NCBI RefSeq assembly: GCF_030247195.1
Contig: NC_080671.1
Span: 28,699,543-28,763,542 of the forward strand
Direction: 5' to 3'
DNA: 64,000 bases
DNA from: Topomyia yanbarensis
Lineage: Eukaryota > Arthropoda > Insecta > Diptera > Culicidae
Shown in pieces: positions 23,367 to 33,929 of the stretch. The notes under the pieces were generated by a model that had not been told where the DNA came from, searched no databases, and saw only the letters and a list, made by a program, of their open reading frames with translations. How positions within the stretch are numbered: the first letter of the stretch is position 1; the number at the start of each line of letters is the position of its first letter. Position numbers and translations under genes: made by a program.

Positions 23367-23407
23367 CGCCGATTAAAAATGCATCGGCGCACACCTCTAG
23401 GTGGGAC

Positions 23408-24774
23408 AAAACTAAATTCTTAGAACTCCGAATAATGCGATGCGATGCGATAATAAGTGATATGCTACATTTGATTTGAACGCGATCGAATTTCAATGCC
23501 TCGTGTTAGAGGCTAACGTAGTATGTACGTAGATTGAGATCGTATTCGATAATATCGTTTTTGCTTCTGAATCTAGACGCGAGCAACTCTGAAGTCGAAC
23601 AAACAAACACATGGAACCTGGCAGAGCTAGTAGCATTGGTTTGATGACATTACTGTTAAGCTCTCAAGGGCTCCAAGAAAAGTGCCACAGCCACCAATAC
23701 TCGTTCACTAACCTTTATCTTTTATTATTAAAAATACACATGCAAACAAAATTACCGAAAATTAAGGAAAATTATTCATACTTGACAGGTATTTCAATCC
23801 TTCCCCGTTCAACTTTCCAACGTCGAGAATGAATTGTAACACGGTTCATGTGCAACTACAGCTCTGAGTTCTCCGGATCCCATCCTTTGATAGATAAAAA
23901 ATAATAGTTGACATGTAAGCTCGTGTGAAAATATCAAAATTCTTCTCGATGTTACACACGTCAAACTCATCCCGTCCAGACTTTTTACCGGAGGAAGACT
24001 CCATATGTGTTTTCTAGCTATTGCGCTGCATTGCGTTGTGACGATGATTTTGGCGGATTGCACACTGATTTCATCATGTTTGACTACTGATTATCTAATA
24101 AGAGTTACTTAGGAAGTGGTAAGTAGGAATTCATACCAATCAGATCCGTATTAATAGCTCAACAGCATGATATCCATCATTGCCGGCCGCCCCCATCTCT
24201 ATCGTTAACGAAAAAGGATAAAACATAAGGTAGACGGGAAGTGTTGATGCTGAACCTACTTAACGGAGGGATGACAATTCATCACTATTCGATAGGTGTA
24301 GCGGAGTTGAAGATTTAGAAGGGTAAAAGGTCTGGGATTCGCTCCAGGCAAGCGATGCGACCTGTAAAGCATAATTTGTTAGGTAGTTGTGTAGTTAGTT
24401 TTCGAGTACATGATCACTCGAAAAGGAAAAGATCTTGTTAAGTTTTTGGTTCTTTTTAAACTCTGGGCAGCCGGCTACCAAGAGTATCCTCTGTTTCGTG
24501 AGCAATTTTAGCTCCACACCGGCGACCGTGGGAGTATTGCCTAGAAAAGCTAATCTTAAATCTGCGTACTGGCCGGATCACTATTTATTGCAACAGCATT
24601 TAGACATATTGCGCTATTTCTTCTCTACGATCTATTAACCGCATGATAGCATGTTGTGCAAACAAAAAATTGTGATAGCGCGAGCTGTTACAAACCAAGG
24701 AAAGTATTTCTTATTTTCAAAATCGGATTGTTTGTGAAATATACGGGAAGGGAAGGGAAATACAAAGGATTGTT
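23408..24774. other. no recognised feature
   Basis: This is the right flank of the hAT-like element. Small ORFs (23611-23832, 24435-24638) show no conserved motif. It should contain the continuation of the RT remnant that ends at 17058, but I could not recognise it. Confidence 0.4.
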
Positions 24775-24782
24775 AACCTGAT

Positions 24783-25251
24783 CAGTGGTGCAAATTTTCA
24801 TTTTCAAGTGGCAACTTTCAGCTCAATCAAATCCAACCATGATTCAAATTCAAAGCTTCCCTTAATCATTCACTTTCAAGTTGGCGGGATTTTCATAACC
24901 AAACCGTACGTCTTCATTTCAAATTGATGCTTTTTCATTCACCAACCAAAGCTGTCATCTGCTCTGTAGAGCCCAGTTTAGGTTAAATTTTGACATATTT
25001 TGCGTTTCCAAGCTTACATGAACAGTAAGAAGTATGTTCAGAGTAGATTTGCTCGAAAATCTAGTCAATATCCCAGTACAGAGATAATCACAGGGTCAAT
25101 GAAATGGAAAATGAATGGAAAATGATTGAGCAGCTCGGCTGTTTGAATGAATGATGCAAACGAAAAACGAAGAGTTGAACATAGTAGGGCATGATTTGAG
25201 ATTTATTTTTCCTTCAAGTTCAAAACAACCTGGTGAAAATTTGCAGCTCTA
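24783..25251. mobile_element. 469-bp hAT-type MITE, TSD AACCTGAT
   Basis: Left end CAGTGGTGCAAATTTTCA and right end TGAAAATTTGCAGCTCTA form TIRs (the inner 13 bases pair exactly; the outer bases are diverged). The element is bordered by an exact 8-bp duplication AACCTGAT at 24775-24782 and 25252-25259. The 8-bp TSD and CAG-type terminus fit hAT. It is non-coding. Confidence 0.75.
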
Positions 25252-25719
25252 AACCTGATACACGGGATTGTTAGCAATAACGGAACTTGAAATTAGATTC
25301 ATAAAAAAGATGCGGAGAATTTTCAGTGCGTATTGACCCGTGATCATCGATACTAGTCAGATTAAAGTCTTATTAGGGCTGATTTCCGGTCAACTATGCA
25401 TTTTTACGGTAGTGTTTTCTCGACTAGAACTGTTCGCATAGCGAAAATCAGTCAAAGCGGCCTCCCTTTACGATGATTTCAATACTAGCGTTTTGGCAAT
25501 TGCGTCCACAGGCAGCACTTTAAATGACTCCCTAATATATTTAAAAAACAAGGTATTTTTGGTTTCACACTATTCGTCTTCCTCCCTATTCTCTCTGGTG
25601 AGAACTATGTTATCTCACTGTCTCATGTCCGAAATTTTTAAAGCTGTTGAGATTTTTAAAGTCCTTACGATACACTGATACAGAAATATCAAAAATTCGC
25701 TAAGGGTGGTGGTAAATAG

Positions 25720-25805
25720 TTTGAACTTTTACGAAGGAGTAGAGTCTACGTACCAGCAAACCAGATCGAAAAGGATGGCGTGGATGCCGATCCGGGTTTT
25801 GAATA
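25720..25805. repeat. short dispersed repeat, copy 2
   Basis: Second copy of the block at 95-185 (GAACTTTTACGAAGGAGTAG ... GGATGGCGTGG ... CCGGGTTTT). Confidence 0.5.
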
Positions 25806-26009
25806 GTGCGTTTGCTTTGAAGGTCCCATGCTTCGACCTGTCACAGCTGACGGGAAGAGGATCTATATCAATTCAGACTCATATCGCGTGACCTTTGCAT
25901 TAGAGCTTGGTATAGTCAATTCTGGTACGATTTAACCGTTTTTCCTTTTTCGTTTTGGTTCTTCGCAGCTCGCGCTTCATCGTTACCCAATAGGTTTGAA
26001 TCGGACGGA

Positions 26010-26222
26010 GATGTAAGGGGGTCCGGACATGTTTCGAAATTTTTCATTTTTTTTTTTGAATTTTATATTAGTTTCAATCTCAAAATCTTTTCAAACCAAA
26101 TTTGACCACCAATACTGATTTTCATTAAATGAGGTTTTTACATATTACGTATTGCAAAATGTTTATTTTAAAATCGAAATTTCGAATTTCTCCTGAAATT
26201 TGTTTCTGGATCCGCCCTGATC
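26010..26222. repeat. MITE-like repeat GGGGTCCGGAC...TCTGGATCCG, copy 1
   Basis: Starts with GGGGGTCCGGACATG and ends TTTCTGGATCCGCCCTG. The same pattern recurs at 61905-62125 (GGGGTCCGGACCCC...TTTTCTGGATCC) and as an end fragment at 53195-53240 (CTCCGGACCCC...ATGGATCCGTCACTG). It is non-coding. It abuts the end of the mariner pseudogene. Confidence 0.5.
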
Positions 26223-27053
26223 AAACCAGTTCATTGGGTTCATGTCATTCTTCACAAGTCCAACACAATTAGCCACTTACAACTCATGTATGGTTTTGAA
26301 AAAATCGAATGACGCCAAATCAGGCCAAAAGGTTTTTGATAGTTTTGTCTAAAAAACAGCAAAAGCCGTTTTTTGAAGCACTCGGTATTTTAATCTCATC
26401 GTTAATGGAGTCTTGCTATGGTTCACTACGATTACCACAAATGCATATGGCCTACCAAATCAAGAACTTTGAAGCAAATATCGACTGTTTACTTCGTTTT
26501 CAAACGGTCATCCACAGCAAGCTTATCCTTATCCGTGAAATATTACTGCCCCGGCAACTGTTTGAAATCCGTTTTGATGTAGGTCTCATCATCAATAACG
26601 CACCACCAGTTTTATGTTAGCAGCGTCATCCTGCTGGCGTTCGACCTGATTTGGAAAGTTCTGCACCTTGTACGTTTTCAATCAGGATTGCTTCTTGGCC
26701 ATCTGGACGAAAATGTGCGAAATAGAAAGTTTTTTGGCCAAATCCCGCGTCGAAATGTTCGGATTCTGCTTGAAATGGGCAAACAGTGCTCTGTCGGTTT
26801 TTGTACGCGTTGTTCCCGGTTTTCGTTCAGCTCCTGATTTGAGGTTCACTGTCATCTCTTCCTGAAACCTTTGAAGGACCTCTGAGACGGTCAAATGATG
26901 TACATCAGTTTTCCCATGGGACGCGTTCGGTTTGCTGGTTTTCTTCCAGCGCAGCCGGAATCTGAAAAAATACACTCTAAAGAGAAAGTGGGTAAATATT
27001 GGTTCATTTAGCGATTCACCCTTAAAGACTTCAAACTCCGAAAAATTTACCAT
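26205..27053 (-). pseudogene. mariner-type (D37E-like) transposase remnant
   Basis: The minus-strand 123-codon frame (27053-26682) contains the N-terminal paired-like DNA-binding part: VLQRFQEEMTVNLKSG, RKPGTTRTKTDRALFAHFKQ and ISTRDLAKKLSISHIFVQMA. After a frameshift the strand continues with YKVQNFPNQVERQQDDAANI-like sequence and the first catalytic block DDETYIKTDFKQLPGQ. After further breaks come FWPDLASFDF and KNDMNPMNW, the second catalytic block typical of the mosquito D37E mariners. It has multiple stops and frameshifts. A related fragment lies at 33420-33925. Confidence 0.75.
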
Positions 27054-27289
27054 TTGATCTTAATCGTAGTTTTGATCAACTTAAATTTAAAATTAATCCG
27101 CGCAGAAAAAAATTGATCCCAAAATCGTGAATAAAGTGCCATGAAGTCTGGAACTACCACATTTTTACGTTACGAAAACAGGACGATGAGCAAAAATCAT
27201 GGTTTTAATAATTTTGTTCAATTTCCCTTCAGTAACACGTGAACTTAAGTCATGTTTTCCGCCATGTCATTATCGAATCGATTTTCTGT

Positions 27290-27795
27290 ACGTGAACTTG
27301 TACACAATTTTCAGTATATTACTCATAAAAGCAAAGCTTGACTTATGATATTGCTCTTAGATTTAGGAGCATTAGTTCACAAAATCAAAACCTTTTCCTG
27401 AACTATTTAATGAATCTCGGAATTTTATTCGTGAATCCATACAATCCTCATGAATTAATTCATGATTCTTAATATATTAGTCACGATCTAATATCCGTGC
27501 TCGAGAAAAAGATCACAAAATCATCAAATATTATTCATGTATTCGTGAACTGGTTCATGATTCCTAGTATAATAGCCACGATTTATAATTCACGGTCGTG
27601 AAATAGTTCACGAAATTATACAATATAATTCATGTATTCATGAACTGAAAGCCACGACTCACTATTCGTGCTCGAGAAATAGTTCACGAAATCAAAAAAA
27701 AAATTTTTAATGTATTCGTGAACTGCTTCATGACTGCTAGTACAATAATCACGACTGACCATTTGTGCACGTATTATATTTCACAAAATCATGGA
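27290..27795 (+). repeat. diverged tandem repeat, ~80-95-bp units
   Basis: Repeating pattern CGTGCTCGAGAAATAGTTCACGAAATC ... TTCATGTATTCGTGAACTG ... TAGTACAATAATCACGA at about 27498, 27591, 27669 and 27764 (spacings 93, 78 and 95). Earlier partial units extend back to about 27290. Each unit is rich in TTCACGAA/TTCATGAA palindromic words. A degenerate relative lies at 18570-18800. Confidence 0.6.
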
Positions 27796-27805
27796 ATATT
27801 CATCA

Positions 27806-28335
27806 TTCAATATCGGTATTAACCCCCCGGCAGACGCGCTAATACACAGAGTGCGCACCACTCAGAAAATCAAGCGAATCTTTGAACACCAGCGCCTACT
27901 CGTTCAGTGAGCCATTCACGCGACTTCAGAAGGGCCAGACATAATGCTTTTTACAGTGTATAACTTCTGAACTGGTGCGAGTTTTATATGAAAGTTCTCA
28001 TAACTTTGAAACGAAAAAAGTTTAGTAGTTGGTGTTTTTAAGCAAATTATGCGCCCTAAAATGATCTTCAATTTGTTCAAAGTGTACTTTAGTGTAAAAA
28101 TAAAAACTGCGAAAGCTATAGAAATAAAATAGTTTTTTTTAAGAAGCTAACATTTGGATTTCTCCTGCAATGGAAAGTATAAAAGATAGAACTTGTACGT
28201 CCTCAGCAAATTTGTCTAAAATGTGTTGTTCTACAACTTCATCGAAGGCAGTCAAGCTGTAAGGCTAAGTCATTCAATTTTAGCAAAAAGTTAAAATTCC
28301 TGCTAAATTCACATTTTGTTCCACAGTGCACTGTG
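27806..28335 (+). repeat. single arm of the 21593-23366 foldback family
   Basis: ATCATTCAATATCGGTATTAACC and the following TTAA/CCGGCAGACGCGC block match the inner end of the foldback arms (22605-22740). Further on, a TTCTACAACTTCATCGAAGGCAG block corresponds to the arm's TCTACAACTTTGTCGAAGAC. The copy ends CCACAGTGCACTGTG (28335). Only one arm is present and it is more diverged. Confidence 0.55.
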
Positions 28336-28344
28336 CGTTTAGTG

Positions 28345-28820
28345 CCCTTATCAAGCAACGTGGAGCCTTAGGATTGAAGCAGTCCAGCGTAAATTCATAC
28401 GATTTGCGTTAGGTGAATTACCGTGGAACGATCCGTTAAACCTGCCACCGTACGAGGACCGTTGACGTCTTTTAGGACGTAATACTTTAACACATCGGAA
28501 ATGTGCAGCGCAGGCTATCTTCGTCTCAAAGATTCTGCTGGCTGAATATGATGGTCCGGAGCTACTAGCGCAAATCATCCTCTACGCGCCTACCCGCTCT
28601 CTTTGCCCTCGAGCCCTGCTGCATTCTGAAATTCGCAGCACTAACTACGGTACCGATAGTCCAATTTTCGCAATGAGTCGTCGCTTGAACGAGTTTGCTG
28701 AAATTTTCGAAGTTTCGTCGTTGTGTATTGTCACTAGTTTAATTATGTTTAGTTCAGCTAAGTTCATTTAGACAAATTGTCAGTAGGACTTTTTAATACA
28801 AACACAAATACAAATACATT
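28345..28820 (+). pseudogene. 5'-truncated non-LTR retrotransposon (C-terminal end of ORF2)
   Basis: The plus strand encodes WSLRIEAVQRKFIRFALGEL and PWNDPLNLPPYEDR, a TGA stop, then CAAQAIFVSKILLAEYDGPE, APTRSLCPRALLHSEIRSTN and SPIFAMSRRLNEFAEIFE. This is the post-RT C-terminal domain of Jockey-group elements. It ends in a 3' tail of short AAATACA units (about 28798-28817) instead of pure poly(A). Loss of everything 5' is usual for target-primed insertion. There is one internal stop. The small minus-strand ORF here is a shadow. Confidence 0.75.
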
Positions 28821-28849
28821 TTATAATAATGGCAGACTTGCAGCTAAAT

Positions 28850-28970
28850 TTTGGATAATTAAGAATTTGTTACACAATAGGGGAGGGGGAATAGAAAAAA
28901 ATGTGACAATTTGTTACATGGGGGAAGGGGGAGTCAATGCTGGGTTATTTTTACGTGATTTGTGAATGGT
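28850..28970. mobile_element. right-end fragment of the Harbinger-like MITE family
   Basis: Ends TTACGTGATTTGTGAATGGTCCCTAA, matching the right TIR of the complete element at 60427-61558 (CGTGGTTTATGAACGGTCCC, TAA). G-rich tracts of the same kind precede it (GGGGAGGGGG, GGGGGAAGGGGG). The left end is missing. Confidence 0.5.
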
Positions 28971-28984
28971 CCCTAATGCGAACG

Positions 28985-29045
28985 AACTGCATAGTTTTAG
29001 TGACAACTTAAAATTCCTATTAAATCTTCATTCTGGACCATTGTG
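28985..29045 (+). repeat. end fragment with CACAATGG-type terminus
   Basis: AACTTAAAATTCCTATTAAATC...CTGGACCATTGTG aligns with the end of the 27806-28335 copy (GTTAAAATTCCTGCTAAATTC...GTTCCACAGTG). The terminus, read outward-in, is CACAATGG, which equals the published Transib-type heptamer consensus CACWATG. Confidence 0.4.
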
Positions 29046-29059
29046 CAGTGTGGCAGAGA

Positions 29060-31900
29060 GCTATAGACTCTGTCAGTAGGGTTTATTATTTCTTCGAGAG
29101 TGAAATATTCTCTTGTGTAGTCATTTTCTATTTACCAACTTTTTTCTTTCACCTTCCTTTCCCTTCCCACTAGGAAAGTGATCAGACAACATGGCAAGAC
29201 ACAAATATCGGAATAACAAATCCAACGTGCCAATCGAGCCAATATATTCTGAATTCATTAAAAATAAAGTCACCGAATTTCATTATTTCGACGGCTGATT
29301 CAATCATTATCAACTCAATATTGAAATTTTACACACTGAAGTCAGCTCAGAAATTTCCGAACTGAAGTATAGTCAGCAAACTTAAAAACTGATAACATGG
29401 ACAATTTACATTCGTTTATTGATCTCCGAGTCTCTGATATTAAACGTCACTTTAACTAATATCTCAGCAAATATTTGTTTGCGCTGAGATCTTTGCTGCT
29501 CTGATCTCGACAAAAAAAATTCAAAACAGTCAGATCGCTTGAAATCGCAGAAACAAGAGTAATACAAATCGCAACCCTATCAACAAAAAAAATGCCTACT
29601 TAGATCTAACTCCAATGGGGGTGAACTTGGCCCTAACACGACTTTACAAGATACCTATCTCTTTCGCGTTTCTCTCGGATAACCGCAAAAACTCACGAGT
29701 GCAGTACAGCTGGGGAACGAAGAGGAGGATGGAGCACGGCCTCCTTCCAGCTGCTGATCAAGTCGATCTGGTGCCTTATTGCCTCATACGACCAAAACAC
29801 GTCCCATGCAAAGTAGGGGAGCGGCCGGCTTCGGTTGGTGAGGATCAGATCGTTAGGCGGTCAGAGTGGTTTAGCTGCTGCCTGCTCGTTGATCGCTTGC
29901 CTCGTTAATGACAAAATGGCTTCGAGCGGCTTACCTACCTCGCTTTCCTGCAGTGAAGAAAAAAAAATACTCCAGGTGGGGTGGTAGAGGGGGAGAGCAC
30001 CAATAGGCGCAGCGCTTCACTACGCGGGTAATCAACGGCTAAGCATCGATATTTTTCGCGTTCTAAACGTGTGCAACGCCGAGCTGTCGAACGGACGTGC
30101 CTTTTTAGCGCTGCCGTCAGTTTCAGTGTTCATGCAACTTTCATCGCACGGAGGAACTTTATACCTCCTTATTATATCGAAGGGGGGAAAATTATCGATA
30201 ATGATTTATCGTTGTGTAATGGACAAATTACACGCTAAACTGTTGGTCGAGTTCCCATGCAACCGACGCCAATAAGTTTTACGAGTTTTGATTGCGCATA
30301 AAAATGCAACCTCGATGTGAACTGCCGAGATATGCTGTCATGCCCGGCGGGAAATGCACAAAAGCAATAGGCACTTGCGGGGTGCGGAATCGCAACAAAT
30401 GATTGAGTTACTGGTATTTTATGTTTCTGATAGAACTCTCAAATAGTGGCCACGGGAAGACTGGGTAAAAGGGCGCTTGAAACCACTTTTACTGGCAGCC
30501 AACCGCTCAAACATATTTTATTTTATTGGTTTAAAATTTCTTGCAGCTTGGCACTTACGATTTCCTTTCAGCTCATCTCAGCCGCGGTCTGCTGCTGGCC
30601 GCCCGCCGTTGTCAGCAGAAAAGTACAAACAAAACACGACACGGTGTCGAAGTGGAATGAAAACAAAAGCTAAGCAGCAGCACGGGGCGAGGGTGTCGGT
30701 TCGGGATGTGGCGAGCGAGGACCGACGGAAAGATGAAATTTAAGAAAGAGGATACTTTTTCCCTCGTATAGAATACACTCACTCACTCACTTTGTCTTTG
30801 TTTGATGCCATTTCACAAGTTTAATGCATTTCTTGTTTGCAGTAGATATTATTCCGTGGCAGTCTAGGCAAGGTTTAGAAGGTTCTACGGCGGTGCTTCA
30901 ATGAATGGTTGTCCCCTGCATGGGTCTAGTTCGTCGCTTATGCGGAAATGAAATCTCCTAAATAAAATAATTGCCGTTTGATTAGAATTCAATATCTGCA
31001 TGTTATAATAAAACCGAAATAAACTGTTTCTGACTATGGTTATCATAGACCCGCTTGGTTCCAAAGATGTGTCGATCAGCTATTCACTTGAAACCCCTAT
31101 TTTCCAGCGCCGTTCAAGCACCGTTCTCAATCAACAAAGCTCATGCCAGAAGCAACCGGGAATCGGGGAATGAAATTCAAAACCGACAGGAGTAAATTGT
31201 TTAGGAAAACACAAATAAAACAAAACAGAGCCGAACCCCGCCACAACCTATTGGGGGAGAGAAACAGAGGAGAAATTATAGAATAAATTACGTGATACCT
31301 ACTTTTCACCGATCACTTCTCCTGTTGCGCTCAGCCCAAGTGCAGTTTTCGGATACACGTTTTCCCGATTCATGCCAGTCGGCTGACCGTTTGATGATGC
31401 TGGTGGTACCTACCAGCCTACTAGGCATACACGTTTTGTAGGAATTTTTCGGCGTACAAATGGGACAGCTGAACGGCCGTCCGCGTGTAATAATGGGTCT
31501 CTCATGTCACTGCTGGCTGAGTCAGCCGGTTTCGAGGGTATGGTCTAATGCTGGTATAATTTTATTTTTCGAACCAAGGAAGAAGGTAACGTTGCTATAT
31601 ATTTATTTCGACGAATGCTAATGCATTTGTGTCAATTATATATATACAGCTAGCTTCAATTGATTTATTGTGCTTCGGGTAACACCCTCTTCCCCGTATC
31701 GCGAGGACCGCAGGGGCAGAGGCACAATGTGGTCGTCGGCGAGATGGCTTAATTAGAAAGTAATTTGTTCGGAAATAAACATGTCGGTTGCTAATTCGAG
31801 GGATTAATTTATGCAGAAGCATTTTGAATTTATATCAGTTTGATGAGCCGTACTGAAAACATCCCATTTGTAAAAACTGGATTCCATTGAAAAACTTAGT
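29060..31900. other. unassigned, less repetitive block with higher GC
   Basis: Contains open frames at 29615-29908 (97 codons, plus), 30069-30275 and two overlapping frames at 30446-30743, with locally higher GC (30540-30740). A short (ACTC)n tract lies at about 30775-30792. None of the translations shows a domain I recognise, and no convincing splice structure was found. It could include non-coding exons or regulatory DNA of a host gene. Confidence 0.35.
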
Positions 31901-31924
31901 CAATAGATACCTATCTGGGTATTT

Positions 31925-32115
31925 ATGTCACCGATGGCGAGCTTAGCATCCTGCTGAGGTCAATTATAATAGACACAACTCTGCACCACGTGAAATGTCT
32001 CGTTCTTTGATCATAGTGAAGATCGCCTGTCATTTGAATACCGTCTTAAAAACTCATCCAAGGTTTACCACAAAACCCAAATCGTTCCGTTCAACCGCTC
32101 ACTATGATATTTACA
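31925..32115 (+). repeat. low-copy repeat pair, copy 1
   Basis: GAGCTTAGCATCCTGCTGAGGT, AATTATAATAGACAC, CGGCCTGTCATTTGAATACCGT-type and TTCAACCGCTCAC blocks recur in the same order at 39605-39810. The separation is 7.7 kb, with the Gypsy element lying between. The class is unknown. Confidence 0.55.
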
Positions 32116-32985
32116 GGCACTGTGGCCACTTTTGCATGAGGTCAGATCCGTAGATTTTGAATCTCAAGGAACTAATAGTTTTGAATTTCTATGTTTAGGG
32201 GCTTCTTCAATGATTTCTCTTAAAACTGGGCCTTCTGACATCAAAATATCGTTAACATTTTGTTTTTCAATCAGTTTTCCCTATTTTAGTGGAATTATGA
32301 ACAAGATTTTAACTCGATAAGCTCATTTTATTTTCGTATAATTCTTTTTTTAATGATTCCCTTTGTTTTTCATACGTGTTTTTAAAACTCAACTATTTGT
32401 TTCTGATTTCTGAATTGAAAGATTAAAAAAAGCACTGTACCAATTGATAGGTGGTTCAGAAAGAGTGTACCAAAAGTTTATCAGGCTAGCCAGTATGAGA
32501 GGATAAATGTTAAAGGCATCCTTTGTACTGAAAGGAATGATTTACTTTTTGCATTTGTCATTCGTAAATAGTTTCACGAATTTAAAAACATTTGAAACCA
32601 ACACTCTAATTGGTTACCATTACTCGTTATGTGCCAGCTTTGTTTATTTCGTAAGCCAAGTTTTTAGTTAATGTACACAATATTATTTACATACAAAAGA
32701 ACGAACACTGACTCCATATGATATATGGCCGGCGAGCGGAGAGTACAGTAATTATTATCGGTCGCGACCGAGTGGACCATATCAATTTTACTGTACCTAA
32801 GGTTGATATTGCCTGCGAGAGGAACTAAGCATTGTTCCATAAACTGGATAGTTGGTGTACGAAATGTGAGGATCGTACCTCGTTGATTGCTGATAGATCT
32901 CGGATCTTGAAATTATCTACATCGGCTAAAACATGCATTTTCGTAAATTACAAAAAAACAATAGGTCAATGACTTGTGAAACAGG

Positions 32986-33413
32986 GCTCAGTTTGCCAAG
33001 ATATCACATTGGGCCGTTGTTGGCCTAGCACCAAGAGGCCAAGACCAAACAACGTGATCGATATAGAAATGAATACGACAAAAGTTATTTTTAAAAAACT
33101 GATTTTTAAAGGGTGCCAATGAAAATGTCTTATAACAACGAAATGGCTGTGGTTAGAGAGTTAGCATCTTCAGTAAAATTGCTTAAAATAACATTCTCTA
33201 CAACTATTCAGAAGACTAAAACTGTCTACCTGCTTTAAGTAAAAAGTTATATTTCAGAAATGCCTTTACACTTTATTTTGGAACATTACCGTCACCTTTT
33301 GAAAATCCGTCTGAATAACTCCAAAAACTTGTCTGAAGTCACCAAAATTCAAAACCTTATGGTTTAGCCGCAAAATAATTAAAGGCATGAAATTGCACAT
33401 TTTGAGCACTGTG
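32986..33413 (+). repeat. possible old relative of the CACAGTG foldback family
   Basis: The right end reads GCACATTTTGAGCACTGTG (33413), the complement of CACAGTGCTCAAAA, close to the CACAGTGGCTCAAAAC terminus at 21593. The internal ATTCTCTACAACT.TTCAGAAGAC block resembles the foldback arm. The left end (AACAGGGCTCAGTTTG) is too diverged to be sure, and no exact TSD was found. Confidence 0.35.
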
Positions 33414-33419
33414 GCGTGT

Positions 33420-33925
33420 AGTGAAACCGTTTGAGCAGAATACCAATGCTTCGGTCTGGAGTGTGGCCAAAAAGTTGGATCCGTCCAAGTCTTTCATTCA
33501 GAGAGCTACGGAGCGGGATGGACGGCATACGTACAAAGCGCAAAAGCTCCAAATCGTGACGATCGGCAAAATACGGTGGGAATGTCACGGGCCTGGAAAC
33601 TGTACACCCATATGCTGACGAAGCCTCATTGTCTCATCATGGATCATGAGACTTACGTCAAGGCGGACTTTCGGCAGCTTTCGGAGCTACTGTTCTTCAC
33701 CGCCCAGCACTAGCGTTCCGGAGGAAGTAAGCAAGCAGAAACCGTCAAAGTTTGCCAATAAATACACGATTTGGCAAGCGATCTGCTCATGTGGCAAACG
33801 GTGTGCGCCGTTCGTAACAATCGGGACTGTGAAGAGGAAGATCTATCTCAAGGAGTGTCTGCAGAAGCGTCTGCTTCTTCTGTTGATGCAACACGACGAC
33901 GCTACGATCAGCGGTTTTTCAGTGA
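33420..33925 (+). pseudogene. mariner-type (D37E-like) transposase fragment
   Basis: The plus strand encodes VKPFEQNTNASVWSVAKKLD and SFIQRATERDGRHTYKAQKL (helix-turn-helix region). After a frameshift come LIMDHETYVKADFRQL (first catalytic Asp block) and then VPEEVSKQKPSKFANKYTIW, QAICSCGKRCAPFVTIGTV and YLKECLQKRLLLLLMQHDD. The sequence stops just before the expected FWPDLAS block, so the second and third catalytic residues are lost. At least two frameshifts are present. It lies immediately after the CACTGTG terminus at 33413. Confidence 0.75.
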
Positions 33926-33929
33926 TGGA

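Larger units (their letters stand above)
17067..23399 (+). mobile_element. 6.3-kb hAT-like element, 8-bp TSD GGTGGGAC
   Basis: The left end TAGACCTGTGCGCCG (17067) and the right end (reverse complement TAGAGGTGTGCGCCG, ending 23399) match at about 12-13 of 15 bases. Both are bordered by the identical octamer GGTGGGAC (17059-17066 and 23400-23407). An 8-bp TSD with short TIRs is the hAT signature. Both subterminal regions are packed with CGCCG words (17070-17180 and 21497-21592 plus 23367-23399), unlike the AT-rich surroundings, which is typical of hAT subterminal transposase-binding repeats. Nested inside are family E copies (17455-18504) and a foldback element (21593-23366). No hAT transposase domain was seen in the remaining ~3 kb, so it is non-autonomous. 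Confidence 0.7.

Noticed and set aside
26309..26865. Plus-strand ORFs of 103 and 65 codons
   Set aside because: Antisense to the mariner transposase remnant.
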